Assembly (NCBI RefSeq): GCF_001426485.1
Contig: NZ_LMET01000001.1
Coordinates: forward strand, 793,793-835,396
Source of the DNA: Aeromicrobium sp. Root472D3
GTDB lineage: Bacteria; Actinomycetota; Actinomycetes; Propionibacteriales; Nocardioidaceae
Length of the DNA stretch: 41,604 nt
Reading direction: 5' to 3'
Shown here: piece by piece, positions 7,107-15,836 of the stretch
Position numbering within the stretch: position 1 is the first letter of the stretch
Layout: each line of letters begins with the position of its first letter
Position numbers and translations under genes: made by a program
The notes under the pieces: model-generated
The model's input: the letters and a program-made list of their open reading frames with translations, nothing else
Told to the model about the DNA's origin: nothing
Database searches by the model: none

Positions 7107-8110
7107 CCAGGCTCCTGATCAAGAGCATCACGTTCGTCGTCGTGACGGTGCTCGCCACCGTGGCGCTGGCCGCGACGATCCGCAACGACAGCGGAGGGGC
7201 GACCCGCGAGTTCCACGCGGTCTTCACCGACGCCACGAGCCTCAACCGCGGCGACGACGTGCGCATGTCGGGCGTCAAGCTCGGCACCGTCACGAAGGTC
7301 GAGGTCACCGACCGGCGCCGGGCCCTCGTCACCTTCAGAGTCTCGCGGTCGGCTCCCCTGGTCGAGGGGACGGTCGCCGAGCTGCGCTTCCGCAACCTGA
7401 TCGGCCAGCGGTACATCTCGCTCGATCCGCCGACCGGATCGGCGCCGTCGTTGCGGGCCGGCCACACGTTCGACCTCGACCACACCCGGCCGGCGCTCGA
7501 CCTCACGATGCTGTTCAACGGCTTCCAGCCGCTGCTGCAGCTGCTCGACCCCCAGGACGTCAACGCCCTGAGCGGGCAGATCGTGGCGGTGTTCCAGGGC
7601 GAGGACGCCACGGTCGACGGTCTGCTGTCGAGCACCGCGAGCCTCACGTCGACGCTGGCCCGCAAGGACGAGGTCATCGGCGAGCTCATCACGAGCCTCA
7701 GCTCGGTGCTGCAGGTCGTCAACGACCGCTCGGGCCAGCTCGACACCACGATCGTCACGCTGCAGCAGCTCGTCAGCGGTCTGGCCGACGACCGCAAGAC
7801 GATCGGCAGCACGCTCGACGGCCTGGGCGACCTGACGACGTCGGTCGCCGGACTGCTCGAGGACGGCCGCGCTCCGCTCAAGGGCTCCATCACGGCGCTC
7901 GACGGGCTCGCGGGCAACCTCGCGAAGGCCGAGCCGCAGCTCGACTCCTTCTTCGCGACGCTGCCGGTCAAGCTCGACCGCATCGGACGCACGGCGTCGT
8001 ACGGCTCGTGGATCAACTTCTACGCCTGCTCGATCGAGGGCAAGATCCCCCGACCCGAGGGCTACTTCGGAGACCTGGGCGCCCAGCCCGTCGCGGAGAG
8101 GTGCCGCTGA
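7103..8110 (+). CDS. MceB-type lipid-import protein
   Basis: A 335-residue Mce protein. It has an N-terminal membrane anchor (ITFVVVTVLATVALAATI), an MlaD/Mce domain with FTDATSLNRGDDVRMSGVKLG and LIGQRYISL, then a helical shaft region with repeated Leu/Asp heptads. The start at 7103 overlaps the preceding stop (ATGA), which decides it over any upstream alternative in this long open frame. It occupies the second (MceB) position in the operon. In characterised systems the six Mce proteins form a hetero-hexameric tube with one copy of each, and the presence of six genes here agrees with that. Confidence 0.88.
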   Translation: MTRLLIKSITFVVVTVLATVALAATIRNDSGGATREFHAVFTDATSLNRGDDVRMSGVKLGTVTKVEVTDRRRALVTFRVSRSAPLVEGTVAELRFRNLIGQRYISLDPPTGSAPSLRAGHTFDLDHTRPALDLTMLFNGFQPLLQLLDPQDVNALSGQIVAVFQGEDATVDGLLSSTASLTSTLARKDEVIGELITSLSSVLQVVNDRSGQLDTTIVTLQQLVSGLADDRKTIGSTLDGLGDLTTSVAGLLEDGRAPLKGSITALDGLAGNLAKAEPQLDSFFATLPVKLDRIGRTASYGSWINFYACSIEGKIPRPEGYFGDLGAQPVAERCR

Positions 8111-9132
8111 TGACCACGACGTTCCCCACCGCGTTCGCCGAGCGCAACAAGATCGCGATCGCGCTGATCGGCATGACCATCATGGCCGTCGTGTTCGCCC
8201 TCACCTTCAACGCGGCCTCGCTGCCGATCATCGGGGGCGGCAAGGTCTACACGGCCCAGTTCGCCGAGGCCGGCGGGCTCAAGGAGGGCAACGAAGTCCG
8301 CGTCGCGGGCGTCAAGGTCGGCAAGGTCGTCGACATCTCGCTCGACGGCGCCGTGGTCAGCGTGAAGTTCCGCGCGAAGATCGACGACCTCGGCGACCAG
8401 TCGACCGCCGCCGTCAAGGTCAAGACGATGCTGGGCCAGAAGTTCCTCGCGGTCGACCCGCTGGGCTCCAAGGACCTCGACGGGCCGATCCCGCTCGCGC
8501 GCACGACGACGCCGTACGACGTCAACGAGGCGTTCTCCGACCTGTCCGACTCGATCGGGACGATCGACACCGACCAGCTCGAGGCCAGCTTCACGGCCCT
8601 GAGCGACGCGTTCCGCAACACCCCCGAGTCGGTGCGCACGATGGTGTCGGGCCTGACCGACCTGTCACGGACGATCTCGAGCCGCGACGCCGAGCTCGAC
8701 CAGCTGTTCGCCGCCACCAGCAAGGTCAGCGGCACGCTCAAGGAGCGCAACGCCGAGTTCGCCAAGATCATCACCGACGGCAGCTCGCTGCTCGACGAGC
8801 TCGAGCAGCGCCGCGACACCGTCTCGAAGATGCTCGACGGCACGGCACGCCTGGGCGTCCAGCTGCAGGGCCTGGTCAAGGACAACGAGAAGGCACTGCG
8901 CCCCGCGCTGGCCAAGCTCGACGACGTCTCGCGCATCCTGCAGGACAACCAGGCCAACCTCGACGCCGCGCTGAAGAAGCTGGGCCCCTACTACCGGGTG
9001 CTGTCGTCGGCGCTCGGCAACGGCACGTGGGTCGACTCCTACGTCTGCGGCCTGTTCGGCGACGACCAGCGACCGCTGCTCGAGAACGACGTCGCACGCA
9101 ACTGCAAGCCGGCCAAGGGAGGCGGACGATGA
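8110..9132 (+). CDS. MceC-type lipid-import protein
   Basis: A 340-residue Mce protein. A hydrophobic anchor (IAIALIGMTIMAVVFALTF, residues ~15-33) is followed by an MlaD/Mce domain with FAEAGGLKEGNEVRVAGVKVG and MLGQKFLAV. The rest is a long helical shaft with repeated SRDAELDQL and ERNAEFAKI-like units. Two Cys near the C-terminus (VCGLF and NCKP) could form an extracytoplasmic disulfide. The ATG shares its A with the preceding TGA, so translation is coupled. It occupies the third (MceC) position. Confidence 0.88.
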   Translation: MTTTFPTAFAERNKIAIALIGMTIMAVVFALTFNAASLPIIGGGKVYTAQFAEAGGLKEGNEVRVAGVKVGKVVDISLDGAVVSVKFRAKIDDLGDQSTAAVKVKTMLGQKFLAVDPLGSKDLDGPIPLARTTTPYDVNEAFSDLSDSIGTIDTDQLEASFTALSDAFRNTPESVRTMVSGLTDLSRTISSRDAELDQLFAATSKVSGTLKERNAEFAKIITDGSSLLDELEQRRDTVSKMLDGTARLGVQLQGLVKDNEKALRPALAKLDDVSRILQDNQANLDAALKKLGPYYRVLSSALGNGTWVDSYVCGLFGDDQRPLLENDVARNCKPAKGGGR

Positions 9133-10163
9133 CCGCGACACGCAGGACGATCGGGGCGGCCGTGGTGCTGCTGGTGGTGGTCGCCGGGCTCCTGGCCTGG
9201 CGCTCGTCGCACGGCGGCGGCACGACGGTCGACGCGCTGTTCGAGTCGACCGTCGGCCTCTACCCGGGCTCGGAGGTGCAGGTGCTGGGCGTCAAGGTCG
9301 GCACCGTCACCGACGTCGACCCCGAGGGGCCGGTCGTGCGGGTCTCGATGCAGCTCGAGCGCGGCCAGCACGTCGAGGCCGACACGGCCGCCGTGATCGT
9401 CGCGCCGACGCTCGTCAGCGACCGCTTCGTGCAGCTGACCAAGCCCGACACGGGCGGCACCCGGCTGAAGGACGGCGCCGTGATCCCGCGCGACCGCACC
9501 GCCACGCCCGTCGAGATCGACGACCTCTACACGAGCCTGACCGACGTCGCGACCCAGCTCGGCCCCGACGGGGCCAACCGCAAGGGCGCGCTGTCCGACC
9601 TGCTCGACGTCGCGGCCCGCAACCTCGCCGGCAACGGCACCGGCATCAACCGCACGATCGACGAGTTCGGCCGTGCCACCGGCACGCTCGCCTCGTCCAG
9701 CGACGACCTGTTCGCCACGATCGCGAACTTCAAGGAGTTCAACGACATGCTCGTCGCCAACGACCAGGGCGTCGCCGACGTCAACCGGCAGTTCGCGGCC
9801 GTCACCGACTACCTCGCCGACGACCGCGAGGACCTCGCCGACGCGATCACCAACCTGGGCGACGCGCTGGCGATCGTCGACGACTTCATCGGCGACAACC
9901 GGGCGACCATCAAGACCAGCGTCGACAACCTGCTCGGCCCGACCCAGGTGCTGGTCAAGCAGAAGGACTCGCTCGAGGAGTCCGTGCGGCTCGTGCCGCT
10001 CGTGCTGCAGAACTTCCTGCGGTCGTACAACGCGCAGAACAACACGCTCGACGGCCGGGCCAACCTCAACGAGACGTCGATCTGGTCCGACGGCGGCCAG
10101 ACCCAGAAGTCGTCGGGCTCCGCACCGCCGCTGCTGCTGCCGACCCAGGGGGACGACCGATGA
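9129..10163 (+). CDS. MceD-type lipid-import protein
   Basis: A 344-residue Mce protein. An N-terminal anchor (GAAVVLLVVVAGLLAW) precedes an MlaD/Mce domain with FESTVGLYPGSEVQVLGVKVG and LVSDRFVQL. A helical shaft follows (repeats such as ADDREDLADAI and IGDNRATIKTS), ending in a polar Ser/Gly/Pro tail. The start overlaps the previous stop by 4 bp and its own stop overlaps the next start likewise. It occupies the fourth (MceD) position. No sign of truncation. Confidence 0.88.
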   Translation: MTATRRTIGAAVVLLVVVAGLLAWRSSHGGGTTVDALFESTVGLYPGSEVQVLGVKVGTVTDVDPEGPVVRVSMQLERGQHVEADTAAVIVAPTLVSDRFVQLTKPDTGGTRLKDGAVIPRDRTATPVEIDDLYTSLTDVATQLGPDGANRKGALSDLLDVAARNLAGNGTGINRTIDEFGRATGTLASSSDDLFATIANFKEFNDMLVANDQGVADVNRQFAAVTDYLADDREDLADAITNLGDALAIVDDFIGDNRATIKTSVDNLLGPTQVLVKQKDSLEESVRLVPLVLQNFLRSYNAQNNTLDGRANLNETSIWSDGGQTQKSSGSAPPLLLPTQGDDR

Positions 10164-11479
10164 GGCGGCTCGCGGCCATCGGGGCCGGCGTCGCGGCCGC
10201 TCTGACGCTCGGTGGGTGCGGCGTGCTGTCCGGCGGGGTCTACGACACCCCGCTGCCCGGCGGTGCCGACGTCGGATCGAACCCGCTGCACATCACGGCC
10301 GACTTCGAGGACGTCCTCGACCTCGTGCCGCAGTCGAGCGTTAAGGTCGACAACGTCGCGGTCGGCCGCGTCCAGAGGATCACGCTCAACCCCGACGGCC
10401 GCAGCGCGCGCGTCGAGCTCGTCGTCAACCGCGACGCCGAGCTGCCGGCCGGCACGACGGCGCGTCTGCAGCAGACCTCGCTGCTGGGCGAGAAGTACGT
10501 CGGCCTCGTGCGCCCCGACACCGCCGTGGCCGGGCCCGCGATCGCCTCGGGCGACCGGCTCGGGCTGGCCGACACGTCGCAGGCCGCCCAGGTCGAGCAG
10601 GTGCTCGGATCGCTGTCGATGGTGCTCAACGGTGGCGGCATCGGCCAGTTCCAGGAGATCTCGCGCGAGCTGCAGAAGGTCTCGGCCGGCCGCACCGACG
10701 ACGTCAAGAAGTCGTTGCGACAGATCGAGGCCTTCGTCTCGACCCTCGACGACCGCAAGGAGTCGATCACGTCGGCCCTCGACGGGCTCGCGGCGCTGTC
10801 GACGACGCTCGACTCCGACAAGGCCAAGATCGCCTCGGCCCTCGAGGGCCTGAGCCCGGGCATGAAGGTGCTGGTCGACCAGCGCAAGCAGCTCGTGTCG
10901 ATGCTGCGCTCGCTCGACCGGCTGTCGTCCGTCACGGTCGACACGCTCGACACCGCGCAGGACGACATCGTCGCCGACCTGCAGGCGCTCGAGCCGATCC
11001 TCCAGCAGCTCGCGAAGTCCGGCCAGGACCTGCCCGAGTCGCTGCAGATCCTGCTGACGTACCCGTTCCCCGACTCGGTGCTGGGGGCGATCAAGGGCGA
11101 CTACCTCAACGTCTTCCTCGAGACCAACTTCCGCACGCTCCCGACCGGCTGCGACGCGATCGGCTGCTCGTGGCCGCAGGTCGAGGACCCCAACGCCTCG
11201 GCACCGGCGACATCGGCCGACCGGCGCAGGCTGCCGCAGAAGGCGCCGTCGCCCTCGCTGCTGCCGCCGACCGACTCGGCCGTCCCCGGCATGCCGCGGC
11301 CCACCGTGTCGGTGCCGTCGAGCCCCGCGCCGACCACGCCGAGCCCGACGACGCCCGAGCCGTCGAAGCCCTCGCCGTCCCAGCCGACGGCGGCACCGTC
11401 CGCGTCACCCACGCCGACCCGCGACGAGCCCACGGCGACACCGACACCGACCCCGACGCCGAAGGACGGTGGTGAGTGA
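10160..11479 (+). CDS. MceE-type lipoprotein of the Mce importer
   Basis: A 439-residue Mce lipoprotein. The signal peptide ends in a lipobox LGGC (Cys ~20), so the mature protein should be lipid-anchored, as is usual for the fifth (MceE/LprK) member of mce operons. The Mce domain follows (DLVPQSSVKVDNVAVGRV, LLGEKYVGL), then a helical shaft. The last ~90 residues are a low-complexity Pro/Ser/Thr/Ala tail encoded by simple CCG/ACG/CCC repeats between about 11270 and 11470. Such tails often span or contact the cell wall; that role is inferred here. Coupled by 4-bp overlap to the gene before. Confidence 0.9.
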   Translation: MRRLAAIGAGVAAALTLGGCGVLSGGVYDTPLPGGADVGSNPLHITADFEDVLDLVPQSSVKVDNVAVGRVQRITLNPDGRSARVELVVNRDAELPAGTTARLQQTSLLGEKYVGLVRPDTAVAGPAIASGDRLGLADTSQAAQVEQVLGSLSMVLNGGGIGQFQEISRELQKVSAGRTDDVKKSLRQIEAFVSTLDDRKESITSALDGLAALSTTLDSDKAKIASALEGLSPGMKVLVDQRKQLVSMLRSLDRLSSVTVDTLDTAQDDIVADLQALEPILQQLAKSGQDLPESLQILLTYPFPDSVLGAIKGDYLNVFLETNFRTLPTGCDAIGCSWPQVEDPNASAPATSADRRRLPQKAPSPSLLPPTDSAVPGMPRPTVSVPSSPAPTTPSPTTPEPSKPSPSQPTAAPSASPTPTRDEPTATPTPTPTPKDGGE

Positions 11480-12684
11480 TGCTGACCGCAGGGATCAGGG
11501 CCAAGCTCCTGGTGTTCGTGGCCGTCGCGCTCCTCGCGACGAGCTACCTGGGCGCTCGCTACGTCGGGATCGACTTCACCCGGTCGAGCTACTCGGTGAC
11601 GGTCGACCTGCCCGATGCCGCCGGGGCGTTCGCGAACGGCGAGGTCACCTACCGGGGCGTCCCGGTCGGGCGCATCAGCTCGCTGACCGCGACGCCGCAG
11701 GGCGCCGAGGCGGTGCTGCGGCTCGACGGTGGCACCGACATCCCGGCCGACGTCAGCGTCAAGGTCGCCGACCGGTCGGCGATCGGCGAGCAGTACATCG
11801 ACCTGCGCAGCGACTCGACGGGCGGGCCGACCCTGAAGGGCGGCGACCGCCTGACCGCCGGCGGCGACTCGTCGCCGCCCCCGGTCGAGGACGTGCTGCG
11901 CAGCGCCCGCGACTTCGCCGGCTCGGTCGACACCGGCTCGCTGACGACCGTCATCGACGAGACCTACGACGCGACGCAGGGCGCCGGGCAGAACCTCTCG
12001 CGCCTGCTCGACACGTCGCAGACGTTCATCGAGGCGGCCGACACCAACTTCCTGGTGACGTCGCAGCTGATCCAGAACTCCGGTCGGGTGCTGGCGACGC
12101 AGGAGGCCGCAGCCGGCAGCATCCGCGGCTTCAGCCAGGACCTGCGGACGATCGCGTCGACGCTCGAGAGCTCCGACGGCGACCTGCGGGCGCTGATCGA
12201 GAGCACGCCCGCGGCGGCCCGCGAGATCGACAAGCTCTTCACGCAGGTCGGCACGCCGCTGGGCCTGCTGATGAGCAACCTCGTCTCGACGGCCCAGGTC
12301 TTCGGCACGAACGCCGACGGGGTCGAGGACGCCCTGATCACGATCCCGACCGCGTTCAGCATCGGCTGGGCCGTCAACGGCTCGCGCGGGCTCAACCTGG
12401 GTCTCGCGCAGGCGTACTTCGACCCGCTGCCGTGCACCAGCGGCTACGGCGACACGCAGGTGCGTCCGGGCCTCGACACCGGGGAGGGGCGCCCGTTCAA
12501 CACGCGGGCGGGCTGCACCATGGCACCGTCGTCGGGCGGCGAGGTCCGCGGGCCGAGAAGCGTCCCGAAGAAGCCGGGCGCCACGGCGGCCGTGGGCGAC
12601 AATGGCTCGCGCGGCACGACGACAGCGGCACCGAGGGTCGGCGTCGCCGACTCGCTGAGCGATCTCATGGGGGGAGCACGATGA
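11479..12684 (+). CDS. MceF-type lipid-import protein
   Basis: A 401-residue Mce protein. It has an N-terminal anchor (LLVFVAVALLATSYLGA), an MlaD/Mce domain with ANGEVTYRGVPVGRI and AIGEQYIDL, a helical shaft, and a C-terminal region with two Cys (PCTSGYG and GCTM) and a basic Gly/Pro tail. The ATG at 11479 shares its A with the preceding TGA; a GTG one codon upstream (11476) is an equally possible start. It is the sixth and last mce gene, completing an A-F set without gaps. Confidence 0.88.
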   Translation: MLTAGIRAKLLVFVAVALLATSYLGARYVGIDFTRSSYSVTVDLPDAAGAFANGEVTYRGVPVGRISSLTATPQGAEAVLRLDGGTDIPADVSVKVADRSAIGEQYIDLRSDSTGGPTLKGGDRLTAGGDSSPPPVEDVLRSARDFAGSVDTGSLTTVIDETYDATQGAGQNLSRLLDTSQTFIEAADTNFLVTSQLIQNSGRVLATQEAAAGSIRGFSQDLRTIASTLESSDGDLRALIESTPAAAREIDKLFTQVGTPLGLLMSNLVSTAQVFGTNADGVEDALITIPTAFSIGWAVNGSRGLNLGLAQAYFDPLPCTSGYGDTQVRPGLDTGEGRPFNTRAGCTMAPSSGGEVRGPRSVPKKPGATAAVGDNGSRGTTTAAPRVGVADSLSDLMGGAR

Positions 12685-13277
12685 CGAGCCAGGTGGACAC
12701 ACCGGTCGACGAGACCGGGGCAGACGACGTCGACGGCCACGAGCAGCGGACGCCCGAACCGGCGGCAACCCGGACGGGGCAGGGCCGGGCGCGATGGGCG
12801 CTGGTGCTGGCGGCCGCGCTCGTCGCGGCGTCCGGCGTGTTCATGGGGTGGCACGCCGATCGCGATCCCGACCGTGCGGCCGCCCAGACGCGCGACACCG
12901 TGCTGATCGAGGCGCGGCAGGCGATCGAGACCATGAACACGCTCGACTACCGCTCGGTCGACGCCGGGGTGAAGGCGTGGTCGCAGGTGACGACCGGCAC
13001 GTTGAAGGACCAGCTCACCGGCGTCAGCGCCGACGACCGCAAGCTGCTGGCCGATCAGAAGAAGATATCGACCGGGCGCGTGGCCGACGCCGCGGTGATC
13101 GACGCCGACGCCGACACCGCGACCGTCATCGCCGCCGTCGAGGTGACGGTCAAGGACGCCGCGGCGCCCGACAGCGAGCCGACCGTCAAGCGCAACCGCT
13201 TCTCGGCCGAGCTGGTCAAGATCGGCGGGCGCTGGAAGCTCGAGTCGCTGCAGCAGGTGGCGGTGAGCCTGTCATGA
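12681..13277 (+). CDS. Mce-associated membrane protein 1
   Basis: A 198-residue protein with a cytoplasmic Asp/Thr-rich N-terminus (~1-40), one membrane helix (WALVLAAALVAASGVFMGW, ~43-61), and an extracytoplasmic domain of ~130 residues. That domain resembles Mce-associated (Mas) proteins, with TLDYRSVDAGVKAW near its start and IGGRWKLESLQQV at its end, a layout like the NTF2-type Mas fold. In mycobacteria such proteins stabilise Mce complexes. It overlaps the mceF-type stop by 4 bp. Confidence 0.82.
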   Translation: MTSQVDTPVDETGADDVDGHEQRTPEPAATRTGQGRARWALVLAAALVAASGVFMGWHADRDPDRAAAQTRDTVLIEARQAIETMNTLDYRSVDAGVKAWSQVTTGTLKDQLTGVSADDRKLLADQKKISTGRVADAAVIDADADTATVIAAVEVTVKDAAAPDSEPTVKRNRFSAELVKIGGRWKLESLQQVAVSLS

Positions 13278-13774
13278 CGACCGTCCGACGCATCCTCCCG
13301 CTGGCCTTGGCCACGATCCTGCTGGCCGTCGGCATGGTCGCCTGGTGGACGTGGTTCGACCTGCGGGGCGACGACGCGTCCGCCAACGCCGCCGTCATCG
13401 ACGCCAAGACTGCCGAGGTGCAGTCGAGCGTCTCGCAGGCGCTCGGCCGCATCCTGACGTACGACTACCAGGACCCCGCGACGACCGAGGCGGCTGCCGA
13501 CGCGGTGCTGGCCGGCAAGGCCCGCACCGAGTACGACACGCTGTTCGCGTCACTGCAGCAGCGGGCACCGGGGCAGCAGCTCACGCTGACCGCGCAGGTG
13601 CAGGCGATCGGCGTCAAGGAGCTGCGCGACGGCCGGGCGACGCTGCTGGTCTTCCTCGACCAGTCGAGCCGGCGGGCCGCCGACCAGGAGTCGAGCGTCT
13701 CGGCGGCGCAGCTCGCGGTGACGGCGCAGAAGAAGGGTGGCACCTGGAAGATCACGGGCCTCACGCCCCTGTGA
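13274..13774 (+). CDS. Mce-associated membrane protein 2
   Basis: A 166-residue protein and the last gene of the mce operon. A short basic N-terminus and one membrane helix (ILPLALATILLAVGMVAWW) precede an extracytoplasmic domain with LTYDYQDPATTEAAADAVL and a closing GGTWKITGLTPL. This is the same architecture as its neighbour, with the conserved W-K near the C-terminus. The ATG overlaps the previous TGA. Paired Mas genes after mceF are typical of actinobacterial operons. Confidence 0.82.
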   Translation: MTTVRRILPLALATILLAVGMVAWWTWFDLRGDDASANAAVIDAKTAEVQSSVSQALGRILTYDYQDPATTEAAADAVLAGKARTEYDTLFASLQQRAPGQQLTLTAQVQAIGVKELRDGRATLLVFLDQSSRRAADQESSVSAAQLAVTAQKKGGTWKITGLTPL

Positions 13775-13776
13775 TC

Positions 13777-13803
13777 TTTCATGGAGACGCCGTGTCCGTG
13801 AAA
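13777..13803 (+). terminator. Probable terminator of the mce operon
   Basis: TTTCATGGA (13777-13785) pairs with TCCGTGAAA (13795-13803) over 9 bp including one G-U pair, with a 9-nt loop. It begins 2 bp after the last stop of the operon and 61 bp before the next start. Confidence 0.45.
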
Positions 13804-13864
13804 ACGCCCCGCGGAGGCGGCGCCGTCGCTACGGTGTGGGTCCATCCCTGATTCAGGAGCTCCC

Positions 13865-14329
13865 ATGTCCGCGTCCGCACCCCCGCCGTACGGCACCCCG
13901 AACCGTCCGTACGCGAGCTGGATCGCCCGCGTCGGTGCGCTGATCATCGACAGCCTGCCCACCGGCATCGTGTTCACGGTGCTCGCCGCCGCGTTCGGCG
14001 AGAGCCAGACGAGCGAGAACGGCTTCGCCTTCCAGCTCAGCGGGCTGCCGTTCCTGGTGTACGTCGTCTTCGCGATCGGCTGGTTCGTCTTCAACTGGGT
14101 CATCCGGCAGGGCTCGACGGGCCAGACGATCGGCAAGAAGATCGTCGGCATCACGGTGCTCGGCGAGTCGACCCACCAGCCGATCGGCGGCGGCCTGACC
14201 TTCGCCCGCCAGCTCGTGCACGTCCTCGACGGGCTGCCCTGCGGCCTGGGCTACCTGTGGCCGCTGTGGGACCGCGAGAACCGGACGTTCGCCGACATGA
14301 TCATGAGCACCCGGGTGTTCAAGGCCTGA
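13865..14329 (+). CDS. RDD-family membrane protein
   Basis: A 154-residue integral membrane protein. After a Pro-rich N-terminus it has YASWIARVGALIIDSLP, which carries the Arg and Asp of the RDD family, then a hydrophobic segment (TGIVFTVLAAAFG), a second one (LPFLVYVVFAIGWFVFNWVI), the GQTIGKKIVGI loop, and a C-terminal DRENRTFADMIMSTRV carrying the last family Asp. Function of the family is poorly known; transport or ion-related roles have been suggested. It has its own likely promoter (TACGGT near 13834) and an AGGAG ribosome site directly before the ATG. Confidence 0.85.
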   Translation: MSASAPPPYGTPNRPYASWIARVGALIIDSLPTGIVFTVLAAAFGESQTSENGFAFQLSGLPFLVYVVFAIGWFVFNWVIRQGSTGQTIGKKIVGITVLGESTHQPIGGGLTFARQLVHVLDGLPCGLGYLWPLWDRENRTFADMIMSTRVFKA

Positions 14330-14363
14330 CGCACCGTCGCGGTACCGTGACGGCGGCGCCGCA

Positions 14364-14381
14364 GGTCGGGGCGCCCCGACC
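14364..14381. promoter_or_regulatory. Perfect 18-bp palindrome before the biotinyl-domain gene
   Basis: GGTCGGGGC and GCCCCGACC meet without a spacer. It ends 1 bp before the AGGAGGGG ribosome site of the GTG-started gene at 14395. As RNA it would need to open a loop in the centre. It could end the RDD transcript or bind a regulator; the sequence alone does not decide. Confidence 0.35.
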
Positions 14382-14394
14382 CAGGAGGGGCACC

Positions 14395-14634
14395 GTGGCG
14401 CCAGAGAAGGCCGATGCCGGCAACCCGCGGCACGTCGCCGTCCCGTTCGCCGGGATCGTGCAGGCCGTCGTCGCCGAGGGCGACGTGGTCGAGGCGGGCC
14501 AGACGGTCGCGACGATCGAAACCATGAAGATGGAGGCGGCGATCACGGCGGCCACCGCCGGGACGGTGGTGCGCCTGGTCGTCGCCGACCCGCGGGCGGC
14601 CGAGGGCGGCGATCTCCTGCTCGTCCTCGGCTGA
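14395..14634 (+). CDS. Stand-alone biotinyl-domain protein
   Basis: A 79-residue protein consisting of one biotinyl/lipoyl domain: VPFAGIVQAVVAEGDVVEAG, the biotin-attachment motif ETMKMEA with its target Lys, and a closing TAGTVVRLVVADPRAAEGGDLLLVL. This is the fold of the carrier domain of acyl-CoA and pyruvate carboxylases, but no biotin carboxylase or carboxyltransferase lies nearby, so its partner enzyme must be elsewhere. The GTG start is supported by AGGAGGGG five bases upstream. Biotin rather than lipoate is favoured by the M-K-M motif. Confidence 0.85.
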   Translation: MAPEKADAGNPRHVAVPFAGIVQAVVAEGDVVEAGQTVATIETMKMEAAITAATAGTVVRLVVADPRAAEGGDLLLVLG

Positions 14635-14759
14635 GGCGTTCTGCCGAAGTTCACAGGTTTCGGACACCTGCTCGACACGCACCCGTGCCACACTCAAGGG
14701 GCACCGCCTCGCCGTGGCCGATCCGGTCCTTCGAGGTACCAGCCTTGAGGGGGCGGCCG

Positions 14760-15836
14760 ATGACGACCGAGCTGAGTTCCACCAGGACTGGGGCGTCCGA
14801 CTACGTCAGCCAGTTCACCGACCTGATGCGGGCCGTGAAGGACGAGGGCCTGCTCGAGCGCCGGCACGGCTACTACTGGGCGCAGATCGGCGTGCACGTC
14901 GCTGCCTTCTTCGGCATCTGGGCCGCGTTCTTCGTCCTCGGCAACTCGTGGTGGCAGCTCGCGCTCGCTGCGGCGCTCGGCGTGATCGTGACGCAGTTCG
15001 GCTTCCTCGGCCACGACGCGGCACACCGGCAGATGTTCGCCTCGGCCTCGTGGAACTCGTGGACGGCGCGCATCCTCGCCGGCGGCTTCGCGGGCCTGAG
15101 CTTCGCGTGGTGGCGCGCCAAGCACAACATGCACCACAAGGGCCCCAACCTCGAGGGCTACGACCCCGACATCGGTCCCGGTGCGATCGCGTTCACGCCC
15201 GGCATCGTCGCGCAGCGCACGACCGGCTTCGCGGGATGGTTCGTCAAGCGACAGGGTTGGCTGTTCTTCCCGCTGCTGACGCTCGAGGGACTCAACCTGC
15301 ACGCCGAGAGCATCCGGGCGGCGCGCGACAAGACGTCCAACCAGCCGTGGCGCCGCACCGAGCTGTGGCTCGTCGTGACCCGGCTCGCGGTCTACGTCGC
15401 GATCCTGCTGACGTTCCTGCCGCTCGGCAAGGCCGTCGCGTTCTTCGCGGTGCAGATGGCGGTGTTCGGCTTCTGCCTCGGTGCGTCGTTCGCGCCGGCG
15501 CACAAGGGCATGCCGATCATCCCGCCCGAGATGAAGCTCGACTTCCTGCGCCGCCAGGTCATGGTGTCGCGCAACGTCCGCGGCAACCCGGTCGTCGACT
15601 GGGCCATGGGTGGGCTCAACTACCAGATCGAGCACCACCTGTTCCCGAGCATGCCGCGCTGCAACCTGCGCAAGGCGCAGCCGCTCGTGAAGGCGCACTG
15701 CGAGTCGATCGGCGTCGACTACATGGAGGTCGGGCTGTTCCGGTCGTACGCGATCGTCGTCGACTACCTGAACAACGTCGGCCTGCGGGCGCGCGATCCC
15801 TTCGACTGCCCCCTGGCCGCTCAGCTGCGTGGTTGA
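14760..15836 (+). CDS. Membrane fatty-acid desaturase
   Basis: A 358-residue di-iron desaturase that inserts a double bond in acyl chains at the membrane. The three His boxes are HDAAH (85-89), HNMHH (122-126) and QIEHH followed by LFP (289-296), the type seen in DesA3/linoleoyl-CoA desaturase-like proteins. Hydrophobic pairs lie at ~43-80, ~103-118 and ~205-245. A GAGGGGG site precedes the ATG at 14760; the frame is open further upstream but has no better start. CTCAAGG (14693-14699) and CCTTGAG (14743-14749) form spaced arms in the leader. Regiospecificity cannot be read from the sequence. Confidence 0.9.
   Translation: MTTELSSTRTGASDYVSQFTDLMRAVKDEGLLERRHGYYWAQIGVHVAAFFGIWAAFFVLGNSWWQLALAAALGVIVTQFGFLGHDAAHRQMFASASWNSWTARILAGGFAGLSFAWWRAKHNMHHKGPNLEGYDPDIGPGAIAFTPGIVAQRTTGFAGWFVKRQGWLFFPLLTLEGLNLHAESIRAARDKTSNQPWRRTELWLVVTRLAVYVAILLTFLPLGKAVAFFAVQMAVFGFCLGASFAPAHKGMPIIPPEMKLDFLRRQVMVSRNVRGNPVVDWAMGGLNYQIEHHLFPSMPRCNLRKAQPLVKAHCESIGVDYMEVGLFRSYAIVVDYLNNVGLRARDPFDCPLAAQLRG

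Noticed and set aside
11270..11470. Repetitive CCG/ACG/CCC sequence considered as a DNA repeat array
   Set aside because: It encodes the Pro/Ser/Thr tail of the MceE-type lipoprotein in frame; no repeat unit is exact.
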